This document shows, piece by piece, positions 12,005 through 16,972 of a stretch of DNA of 17,446 nucleotides. Made by a program: the position numbers and the translations under genes. The notes below the pieces were generated by a model, which was not told the origin of the DNA, searched no databases, and worked only from the letters and a program-made list of their open reading frames with translations. Each line of letters begins with the position of its first letter. The stretch's first letter is position 1. Source of the stretch: Chromera velia (taxonomy: Eukaryota > Sar > Chromeraceae); assembly GCA_018398765.1 (NCBI GenBank), contig JAHBMJ010002647.1, positions 1 to 17,446 on the forward strand. Direction: 5' to 3'.

Positions 12005-13346
12005 TACCGAGACACTGATGACGTCCCTCGAGTGGAGCTCTGGAAAGATTGTCCTCCCCGTCTCGTCGAAAGAGTAGAAGTACGACTGGGGGGGCACCAC
12101 GTCATCAATCGTCTGGGCCACCACCACGCGGGTCGTCCCAAAGGCAAAGAACACCCACAGGCCCACAGACGTAAGAGTCGCTGCATGCGTTTACTTTCAT
12201 ACAGAATTCTGTATCATACAGAAAATTCTGTATCATACAGAAAGTAAACGCACGTCCCAAAGGCAAAGAACACCCAGAGGCCCACAGACAGAAGAGTCGC
12301 TGTAAACGAATCAAACAGAAAGTTCAAAGAAGGAAGGGAAGTCATCACTGCAAGGTCCCGTTAGAAGAAGAAAATTTTTGCAAGGTGTAAGAAAAAAGAT
12401 TCCTTCTTTATGTGACCTGCTTGCTAACCTGCGAGTTGTTTTAATGCGTGATGCACTTTGTATGAGAGGCCTGAGATGGCAATTTCTTTTTTTCTCTGAT
12501 GCCTTGCGTCTTCCGATCATTCTAGTAGCTTCACAGATCCATGCATGCATCGACCTGAAGTTGTTAATATTGGGTCCTTCAACGACGGTCCGTAAGTGCA
12601 TGCGTCAATATGCACGTATGTATGTATGGAAATGAATGCGTACCTGCAATTTGGAATATTCGGTTCTTCAACAACGGGCCGTAGGTGTGCTTGAAGAAGT
12701 GTCGCAGACTGAAGATGGGGTTGAGCATGTGACCCCACTTTATGGGTCTCTTCTCATGGGGACTGTATAGATCCCCCTCATGACCCTCTTCTTCCCTTCC
12801 TTCTTCTTCTGCAACTTCGTGTGAAGGAGGAGGTACCCCTTCTGCATTCTCTTTTTCTGCTCCAAGTGCTTTGTCTCCCACTGCCTTCTTTCGTGCACGT
12901 GTTTGACAACAGCACGTCAAGTCGTGCTCACCTCTCGCCTGTCTTCGCGCTTCTGCGAACCCATTCAAAAACTGACTCACTTTAGGGACTCAGGAACGAC
13001 CAGGAAATTCTACTTAATTGCGCCATCAGACATACAGACGATTAGGCAGCAAACTCATCAGACAGGCGGAGGGATAGAAAGACAGACATACAGACGACTA
13101 GGCAGCAAGCTCACTAGACAGGCGGAGGGGTAGAAAGACAGACATACAGGCGATTAGGCAGCAAGCTCACTAGACAGGCGGAGGGGAAGAAAGAAAACAG
13201 AAAAGCAGACGGGTGCAGAATTCTGCGCAGACGGACAAAACACACAGGGATACGGAACATACACACATAAATGCAGAAAGATCAGAGAGATAGAAGGGGT
13301 TCTGTTCAAAAATCCAACCGACAGACAGACAGACAGATAGATAGAC

Positions 13347-13381
<35 letters not shown>

Positions 13382-14109
13382 TAGACACATAGGCAGGCAG
13401 CAGATAGACACATAGGCAGGCAGCCAGACACACAGACAGACAGACAGACAGACAGAGAGACAGACAGACAGACAGATAGATAGATAGACAGACAGACATA
13501 CCGAGGCCCAAGAAGGCAGCCGCGAGTGTGATTTCGAAGAGGAAGTCAATGCAGATGGTGCAGAGGAGCCACTGAGAGACGATACGGGCTCCCTTGAAGA
13601 TCGAGAGAGTGCCGAGAGAGAACACAATCACGTTCATTACCTACAAAGATTTATTCACTTGCTCCATCCCCATCCCGCCAGCGAAGTCTTTCTTTGTCTG
13701 GACGTCGATCTCGGTTCCAAGTTATGCATGCATCAAGATCAAGCAGAACAATTACAGCACGGCCGGGCGCTGGATGGGAACAGAGCTACGTGTATGTCAT
13801 CAGCATTCATCAATTCACTTCGTTGTTCAGCCTCTCGACACCTTTGCGGCTGCAGCGACTTTCTCTGCAGCACCCGCCTCAGCCTTTGTGCGCTAGCTTG
13901 TGCAAGCAATCCCGCATGAGAATTCAGACAACAGTCATGCACGCACCCGACGATCCATCCATCCATCCGCCCATGCACCCACCCACCCACCCACCCACCC
14001 ACCGTTGATGCCAGCATAAGAGGCCCCGCCCTCGAGAGCGCCCGGGCCGCCCGGATCTCCGGCTCGTGCTTGCTGCTTGTCAGCTGCATACATACATGCA
14101 TACATGCAT

Positions 14110-14142
<33 letters not shown>

Positions 14143-15204
14143 AGGCGGATATTGCATGTGCATCGCCTCATGCGCACAAAGACCTTTTCGGAAGGAAATG
14201 TGTAGAGGGCAAGAAAAAAGGCAGTGTCTTTTTTACACAATGAGTAACATCTACACCATCTCACTGCATTCAACTCATTCCAAGACTTTCGTGAACCCGC
14301 AGAACACGATGCATTCATGCAAACTTCAGAAAGGAACGAACTTTCCTGTATGCATGGAACATCGAAGGATCCAACAGCGTATCGATCAACAAGCGATGCA
14401 TTTTCTTTCATACAGAATTCTTTTGAAAAGAAAATGAATTCTGTATGAAAGAAAATGCATGGAACATCGAAGGATCCAACAGCGTATCGATCGACAATGA
14501 AGCGAGACAGACCATGCAACTTCTCTTTGTCTCTTCGTTTTGACCACTAGGGGGACGGTCGTTCTTTGCGCAGGTCATTTTGTATACGTGAGTGCTGACT
14601 GTTGCACTGTCGAGCCGTGATACTCTCCCCTCCCCGTTTCTCCGTTCGATCTTCCCGCCTCTCTGTGCGTCCCTCTTTCTGTCTTACGAAAAGAAAATTA
14701 ACTGAAATGAGCCGACAGGTACCCAGAGAGAAACAGAAAGTCACCCGGACACACAGAGAGGAAGACGTACTCACTCACTCACATGCTCGAAGCACATGTA
14801 GAGAACAGAGGCGTCCTCTGTTGCGAAGGTCACCATGACCATGGGGATCAAAATGTTTGCGTCGGTCCACTGAAGACAGACAGACACGCAGGCACTTAGG
14901 TACGGTAGACGGGTGAGGCACAAGGGGCATTGAAGGTATTGAATGCGCACGGAGATTTGAAAAAGACCAGAGGAAAGCTTGGAGAGGAGAAAGATTGCAT
15001 GACCCTCGTCGCACCTGCTCGGATGTTCAAATGAACATTCTTCGCTCAGTCAAACATAAAAAGCCTATCACCGACAACACCTTTTGTTTTTTTTCCTTTC
15101 CTACATTCTTTCCAACCTGAAGACAGACACGCTTTTGACATCGATCACGTAGCTTTTTGGTCTTACCCCCCCCCCGCTCCTGACCCGTTTGTCTCGGTGT
15201 GCGC

Positions 15205-15282
<78 letters not shown>

Positions 15283-16972
15283 GTGTGCCTATATGTGTGT
15301 GTGTCCATGCATTGATACATGTGCATGAAGTGTTGCTTGCTGACCTCGAGACCCGATAGCGCGACGATGCCGAACGCCACAAAGATCGCGAGGATGACCG
15401 TGAAGAAATCCCCCAAGACCAGACGACCTAGAGACTCCACAGGGTCGTAGCAGGAGATGTTGACCAGAAAGAAGAGGACAATCAACAACACAGTTGCAAC
15501 AGCGGCCATGTCGACGTTGCGATAGGGGGCGTTGTACTTCTCCACCTCCCTCGCAAGGCTTTGGGCTGCTTGAAGGCATGTGCGGAAACTTTAAGAATTT
15601 TTATGAGAGTGTCGAGGAGAGATGGAGACAGAAAAGCAGAAAGGCAGTCGAGAGCATTCATTCGTCTTTGTTTATGGACATTGTCAAACACAATGACAGA
15701 CAAACTCCAGATCCATCCGCCAAGTGAGTGATCAAACAGCACACGCAGCAACTGACCATGCATTCATTTTCATACACATTAATACATACATACATACATA
15801 CATACAGAAAAAGAATTCTGTATGCATGCAACGACTGACCGGTACTGAAGTCGATCCTGAATGACCCCATCTCTTGATTGTCGCATGCATTCATTTTCAT
15901 ACATATTAGTACATACATACATACATACATACAGAAAAAGAATTCTGTATGCATGCAACGACTGACCGGTACTGAAGTCGATCCTGAATGACCCCATCTC
16001 TTGATTGTTGAGGTTGACAATCATGTCAATTACCGCCTCTTCCCATTTCCTTGCGTCCTCTACTTTCTTCGTATCCGTCAGGAGGAACACAGAGAACCCA
16101 GTGGCCTCTTGGACTACCTCCTTCGTAGCGTTCGTGTAAACGATCCCTCCCAAAACATCCTCAGACTTCGCCTGGCCCATCCCGGCAAGCACGGGGACCA
16201 GGGTTGTTTCAGTCACAGGAATGCCTAGTGCAGCGGTGGGAAAAAGAAGACGGATACTGTCCTCGACACAGAAGGTCCCAAAGGGCTTGTAGCAGACGTC
16301 GCTGAAAGAAATGCCATCCGTTGTGTTGGTATTCACGATTGTTGTGATGACTTTCAACCCTTCGTTGACAAAATCTGGCGTGAGCAGGTTGGTGTTTTGG
16401 TCGTCCTTGTGCGTCAGATAGAAGAACTCTGGCCGTGGATGCGGTCCTGTGTTGAAGATTGCTGCCATTTCCTGGTCTTCTGCAACGCCCCTCCTGCCTT
16501 GGTCAGGAAACCAGAGCTCTTGTCCCGTTGTTTCAGTGGGTGTGGGCGCATTCAATGTGAGCAGGAAGGACGTGACCCCCAAAGCGCCCAACAGCAGACT
16601 GACTCCAAAGGTCAGCCAGAATCTTTTGGCACAGAAGAAGCCGACCTTGAAGAATAGAGCCTGAAGGAAATCATCCAACAGCTGTAGAGTCTCGTGCATC
16701 GCACGCAGATTGCCTCTCCACCAAGTGAGGAAGACCATCTTCGCTTCTCTATGCTTGACGGTTTCTTGAAATGAGTTGGTGAAACAAAGGTCAGACAATC
16801 CCAGAGCACTCTTGCAAGTGTTCTCGTATGTGGTTTGGGTCGACCAGAAGCAGACACAACTGTCCACCAGAGAGTATCGATGAGTCTGAAACCTCCTCGT
16901 CACAGTCTGTCTTTGTATTGTGTCTTCTACAGGTTTCTCTGTGGGGGTGTGTTGCACGATGTCCTCATGCAT
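4940..16972 (-). CDS. Patched/NPC1-like RND-superfamily membrane protein, 17 exons
   Basis: Exons on the minus strand, in order: 16972-15967, 15568-15345, 14869-14783, 14083-14003, 13640-13502, 12952-12644, 12180-12008, 11437-11349, 10824-10762 (or 10770), 10566-10479, 9842-9785, 9249-9122, 8821-8744, 8328-8198, 7731-7602, 7088-6906, 5383-4940. All introns are GT-AG and phases match at each junction, except that exon 9/10 is ambiguous and the exon 16 donor is one of two options. The product is about 1,136 residues. Order seen: TM1, a large loop with a Cys pair, five membrane segments (sterol-sensing-like block), a cytosolic loop, TM7, a second large loop, TM8-TM12, then a hydrophilic tail. 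This is the layout of Patched-domain RND proteins, which in known members move or sense sterols and other lipids. Substrate and cellular location cannot be read here. The family call is firm; exact ends of a few exons are not. Confidence 0.88.
5716..6850. repeat. 67-base minisatellite, 17 copies (intron 16)
   Basis: Units start at 5716, 5784, 5851, 5919, 5986 and then mostly every 67 bases to 6793; single-base length changes fall in an A run. Each unit contains TGATGACTCTCCGTACAGGA and ends GGCTCTTGTG. Central units are nearly identical; edge units differ more. The many ORFs here are artefacts of the repeat. Confidence 0.95.
6906..7088 (-). CDS. exon 16: TM10 end, TM11, start of TM12
   Basis: 61 codons. 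VFTVAYAFKHIV, then DRAAKALAFVGEPVLVGTAI, the family's R-x-x-x-A-L-x-x-x-G-x-P-V-L-x-G landmark, then TM11. The acceptor TACAG follows a (TG)13 run in place of a pyrimidine tract. I place the donor at CTG|GTCGGT, which gives TM12 the right length after joining exon 17. ATG|GTTGGA, seven codons on, is the in-phase alternative. Confidence 0.85.
7093..7118. repeat. (AC)13 microsatellite at exon 16 acceptor
   Basis: On the gene strand this is (GT)n running straight into ACAG at the exon 16 acceptor, in the place of the pyrimidine tract. Confidence 0.9.
7161..7462. repeat. 34-base minisatellite, about 9 copies (intron 15)
   Basis: Unit GCCCTCAATTCATCAACAGG plus 14 more bases, starting at 7161 and every 34 bases to 7433, essentially without differences. 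Because 34 is not a multiple of three the frame rotates, so the long plus-strand ORFs here are not coding. Confidence 0.95.
7602..7731 (-). CDS. exon 15: TM9 and first half of TM10
   Basis: A split Arg codon, then 43 codons. TM9 is ALSVAICVAGSTLAIFGTFG; TM10 begins ITSLVNVVWFFFLAMPQ. The N-x-V position matches relatives, but the acidic residue usual in TM10 (in V-D-Y-S-A-H or similar) is replaced by Pro-Gln. The acceptor is TTGCATGCAG and the donor CAG|GTAAAG. Confidence 0.88.
7778..7987. repeat. hairpin element copy B with its arm amplified eight times (intron 14)
   Basis: Eight 21-base units (7801-7967), each with GAATTCTGTATGAAAG, the right arm of the hairpin family. Short flank copies (TGCATGCCCTACC at 7778-7790 and TGCAAGCCCTACC at 7974-7986) frame the array. 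Because 21 is a multiple of three it stays open in several frames (KEFCMKE repeats), but it is intronic and I do not call it coding. Confidence 0.8.
8198..8328 (-). CDS. exon 14: TM8
   Basis: 43 codons plus two bases. IWEWQLQVFDELFW resembles the Y-E-Q-Y-x-x-x-x-x-E-x-x-W approach to TM8, and SAVWACIAVALGAFLFLGSF is TM8. The acceptor is GTGCAG and the donor TTCAG|GTCAGC. Confidence 0.88.
8329..8743 (-). other. intron 13, nothing recognised
   Basis: ATGCAT-type words occur near 8410-8430 and 8685-8702, but I find no flank duplication or hairpin. No gene seen. Confidence 0.5.
8744..8821 (-). CDS. exon 13: end of second loop
   Basis: 26 codons, phase 0 at both ends: ISTDFESDRITYLREVQDSA and on. 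This matches the helix M-x-x-L-R-x-x-x-D that precedes TM8. The acceptor follows a (CCTC)n tract ending TTGCAG. A diverged second copy of the acceptor and 26 coding bases lies at 8926-8973. Confidence 0.82.
8796..8973. repeat. diverged element copy J with ~48-base flanks (intron 12)
   Basis: Segments 8796-8843 and 8926-8973 agree at about 37 of 48 bases; both contain the exon 13 acceptor and 26 coding bases. The spacer holds a 9-base palindrome CACATATGC-aggc-GCATATGTG and a GATA run, but not the GAATTC core. It may be an old copy or a different hairpin. Confidence 0.6.
9013..9075. repeat. 26-base tandem duplication (intron 12)
   Basis: The segment beginning TTCCGTCTATCTCTCTCTTT occurs at 9013-9038 and again at 9050-9075, 11 bases apart. 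Confidence 0.85.
9122..9249 (-). CDS. exon 12: second loop
   Basis: A split Ala codon, then 42 codons. VWGPNVVLDEASGKLVAGKF fits the strand-turn-strand pattern (D-x-x-x-G-x-I-x-x-S-R in relatives) of the porter domain. The acceptor is TTCATGCAG and the donor CAG|GTCGGT. Confidence 0.82.
9250..9784 (-). other. intron 11 with GAAA tract
   Basis: A long GAAA/GGAA tract at 9612-9687 followed by CAAG repeats to about 9700. No hairpin element or gene seen. Confidence 0.7.
9785..9842 (-). CDS. exon 11: second loop
   Basis: Acceptor GTGCAG, then EPCRIQLQEDEVSFSKLFN, ending AAT G|GTACGT in phase 1. It resembles the F-x-x-x-L-x-x-F-L stretch after S-W-Y in relatives and joins in phase to exon 12. It is short, so it is supported mainly by phase and position. 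Confidence 0.7.
9980..10151. repeat. hairpin-related element copy C with 31-base flanks (intron 10)
   Basis: Flanks 9980-10010 and 10121-10151 match at 30 of 31 bases. The spacer begins TTTTCATTTACATACG, expands into a long ACAT/ACGT tetranucleotide run, and ends ACAGAAAATGAATGCAT. Its ends match copies A and I in the opposite orientation. It lies in mid-intron. Confidence 0.8.
10379..10513. repeat. hairpin element copy D with identical 45-base flanks (intron 10, donor side)
   Basis: A 45-base element at 10424-10468 with arms TTTACTTTTATACAGAA and TTCTGTATGAAAGTAAA (one mismatch in 17). The flanks 10379-10423 and 10469-10513 are identical and include 35 coding bases of exon 10 plus its GTGAGTAC donor. 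Identity of the flanks suggests a recent event. Confidence 0.9.
10479..10566 (-). CDS. exon 10: second loop, SWYTDF segment
   Basis: Frame with AMPRISSWYTDFNAYCAGY, matching the S-W-(Y/L)-x-x-F landmark of the family's second loop. The acceptor CATGCAG at 10567-10568 needs phase 2 from exon 9. A weak in-frame alternative AG would start the exon at 10535. The donor TAC|GTGAGT is strong. The last 35 coding bases and the donor have an identical copy at 10379-10423. Confidence 0.75.
10569..10710. repeat. hairpin element copy E with 42-base flank duplication (intron 9)
   Basis: Element at 10611-10668 with perfect 13-base arms ATTTATTTTCATA and TATGAAAATAAAT. The flanks 10569-10610 and 10669-10710 agree at about 36 of 42 bases. 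The inner flank directly abuts the CATGCAG acceptor of exon 10. Confidence 0.8.
10762..10824 (-). CDS. exon 9: second loop, short exon, 3' end uncertain
   Basis: The acceptor TTCTAG supplies one base that completes Arg in ER|SLLDCKEVPGHTAHPVLD. Relatives have a similar x-x-P-V before S-W-Y. The better-looking donor is GAT|GTATGT (end 10770, phase 0), but only a donor eight bases on (end 10762, GTATAT, phase 2) fits the strong acceptor of exon 10. Presence of the exon is likely; its end is open. Confidence 0.55.
10825..11348 (-). other. intron 8, no element
   Basis: A purine-rich stretch (10830-11070), a (CTGA)n run at 11208-11228 and a (CGAC)n run at the exon 8 donor. No gene or hairpin element recognised. 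Confidence 0.6.
11349..11437 (-). CDS. exon 8: second loop, part
   Basis: 29 codons plus two bases. IGGRELLGQEADTIYWDDPR then LREKLTMLER resembles the porter-domain helix D-x-x-x-x-x-K-L-x-x-L-E of Patched proteins. The acceptor is ATGTCAG. The donor AAAG|GTCGGT begins a (GTCG)n run. Confidence 0.75.
11474..11556. repeat. TA/TATG and (TG)n tract (intron 7)
   Basis: TATG and TA dinucleotides to about 11530, then (TG)13. It lies upstream of exon 8 on the gene strand. Confidence 0.9.
11711..11881. repeat. 43-base minisatellite, 4 copies (intron 7)
   Basis: Unit ATTGGGGAGTGACATCGTTG and 23 further bases, starting at 11711, 11754, 11797 and 11840. One unit has GGGGGG for GGGGAG. It lies in the middle of intron 7. 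Confidence 0.93.
11944..11998. repeat. (AC)14-(AG)13 compound microsatellite (intron 7)
   Basis: AC run to 11971, then AG run to 11998. On the gene strand the CT part begins nine bases after the exon 7 donor. Confidence 0.93.
12008..12180 (-). CDS. exon 7: TM7 and start of second large loop
   Basis: 57 codons after the split Ala codon. TM7 is LTSVGLWVFFAFGTTRVVV; the loop begins IDDVVPPQSYFYSFD, where relatives have a conserved P-x-x-S-Y. The acceptor used here is CGCATGCAG. A second acceptor (TTTACAG) with the first 47 coding bases lies at 12299-12253. Starting there reads through the hairpin element to a stop, so it is a decoy or a non-productive alternative. The donor is TCG|GTATGT, phase 0. 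Confidence 0.85.
12134..12302. repeat. hairpin element copy F with 50-base flank duplication (intron 6, acceptor side)
   Basis: Element at 12184-12252, arms TGCGTTTACTTTC and GAAAGTAAACGCA, with nested ATACAGAATTCTGTAT palindromes inside. The flanks 12134-12183 and 12253-12302 match at 47 of 50 bases; each carries an AG acceptor and 47 coding bases of exon 7. Confidence 0.88.
12551..12690. repeat. hairpin element copy G with diverged ~48-base duplication (intron 6, donor side)
   Basis: The exon 6 donor segment (12639-12690) has a diverged copy at 12551-12600, about 78% identical by eye. A spacer of about 40 bases lies between them (GTATGTATGTATGG, then AAATGAATG). The spacer keeps the CATAC/GTATG and AAATGAATGC traits of the family but no clean hairpin, so this looks like an old copy. 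Confidence 0.65.
12644..12952 (-). CDS. exon 6: cytosolic loop between TM6 and TM7
   Basis: Phase 1 at both ends. It begins E-A-R-R-Q, followed by a Cys cluster (LTCCCQTRARKK), like the L-D-x-R-R and Cys-rich start of this loop in relatives. An acidic low-complexity stretch follows (EVAEEEGREEEGHEGD). The exon closes with FFKHTYGPLLKNRIFQIA, which corresponds to the conserved Y-x-P-x-L approach to TM7. The last 47 coding bases have a diverged duplicate in intron 6. Confidence 0.85.
13027..13192. repeat. 56-base minisatellite, 3 copies (intron 5)
   Basis: Units starting CAGACATACAG at 13027, 13083 and 13139, each with GGCAGCAA and GACAGGCGGAGGG. A long GACA/GATA tract follows. Confidence 0.88.
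13318..13499. repeat. GACA/GATA tetranucleotide tract (intron 5, donor side)
   Basis: Imperfect GACA runs with GATA blocks and a nested duplication of GATAGACACATAGGCAGGCA. It ends directly at the exon 5 donor. Confidence 0.9.
13502..13640 (-). CDS. exon 5: TM5 and TM6
   Basis: 46 codons plus one base. It completes TM5 (VMNVIVFSLGTLSI) and encodes TM6 (WLLCTICIDFLFEITLAAAF). The F-x-x-x-x-x-x-x-D-F-L-F-x-I-T pattern is typical of the end of the sterol-sensing-like block. The acceptor is TTTGTAG; the donor GTATGT runs straight into a (CTGT)n tract. Confidence 0.88.
13641..14002 (-). other. intron 4, no element
   Basis: Contains a CCAT/CCAC tetranucleotide tract at about 13952-14002 that ends at the exon 4 donor. 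No hairpin element or gene seen. Confidence 0.7.
14003..14083 (-). CDS. exon 4: linker and start of TM5
   Basis: 27 codons, phase 0 at both ends. The text EIRAARALSRAGPLMLAST matches the conserved stretch R-x-x-x-A-L-x-x-x-G-P-S-I-x-x-T-S before TM5 in Patched-type proteins. The acceptor is TATGCAG with no pyrimidine tract; a (TGTA)n repeat precedes it. The donor GTGGGT is the first unit of a (GTGG)n repeat. Confidence 0.85.
14088..14141. repeat. CATA/CATG and (CA)n tract beside exon 4 acceptor (intron 3)
   Basis: CATACATG-type repeats next to the exon 4 acceptor, then (CA)n to 14141. The acceptor TATGCAG looks like the last unit of the repeat. Confidence 0.85.
14350..14496. repeat. hairpin element copy H with 42-base flank duplication (intron 3)
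   Basis: The element at 14397-14459 has perfect 24-base inverted arms, from TGCATTTTCTTTCATACAG to GAATTC, around a 15-base A-rich loop. Flanking direct copies are at 14350-14391 and 14455-14496 (one mismatch). This is the cleanest hairpin in the window and lies in mid-intron, far from either exon. Confidence 0.88.
14783..14869 (-). CDS. exon 3: TM4
   Basis: 29 codons, phase 0 at both ends, acceptor CTTCAG. The segment ILIPMVMVTFATEDASVLYM fits TM4. Where RND relatives usually have G-x-G-x-D-D it reads F-A-T-E-D, so an acidic pair is kept but the glycines are lost. The donor GTGAGT begins a (GTGA)n run. Confidence 0.85.
15206..15277. repeat. (TC)n-(TG)n compound microsatellite (intron 2)
   Basis: TC run 15206-15248, then TG run 15249-15277: the same AC-AG order as at 1597 and 11944, but on the opposite strand. 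I see nothing else notable in intron 2 (14870-15344) beyond a short C run near 15167. Confidence 0.92.
15345..15568 (-). CDS. exon 2: TM2 and TM3
   Basis: The acceptor is TTCAAG|CA. The leftover G of exon 1 plus CA makes an Ala codon and gives the family-like join DFSTAAQSLAREVEKYNAPY. It holds TM2 (MAAVATVLLIVLFFLVNI) and TM3 (FFTVILAIFVAFGIVALSG), the start of the sterol-sensing-like block. It ends GLE|GTCAGC in phase 0. Confidence 0.88.
15747..16008. repeat. hairpin element copies I1 and I2 with 54-base flank duplications (intron 1)
   Basis: Two elements of about 70 bases (near 15758-15827 and 15884-15954). Each runs ATGCATTCATTTTCATACA, an ACAT run, GAATTCTGTATGCATGCA. Between and after them lie two identical 54-base segments (15828-15881 and 15955-16008), each with 42 coding bases of exon 1 and its GTCAGT donor. 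A 10-base remnant of the same flank, GCAACTGACC, lies at 15747-15756. The period is 127 bases, so I2 may be a tandem duplicate of I1 plus flank. Confidence 0.85.
15967..16972 (-). CDS. exon 1: N-terminus, TM1 and first large loop
   Basis: Encodes residues 1-335 plus one base (phase 1). An in-frame TAA lies two codons upstream of the ATG at 16972, so the frame cannot extend further. An internal Met at residue 79 (16738) is a plausible alternative start, because family members usually reach TM1 after a short N-terminus. TM1 is about residues 118-140 (FWLTFGVSLLLGAL and on). The loop carries Cys227 and Cys235 in VCYKPFGTFCVED, a spacing typical of the first Patched-family loop, and two N-glycosylation sequons (Asn216, Asn281). 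The donor is ACCG|GTCAGT. The last 42 coding bases are repeated intact in intron 1. Confidence 0.88.

Noticed and set aside
3530-16008. Calling the hairpin elements standard MITEs
   Set aside because: Terminal inverted repeats fit, but the flanking duplications are far longer and more variable than target duplications of known MITE families, so I left the class open.
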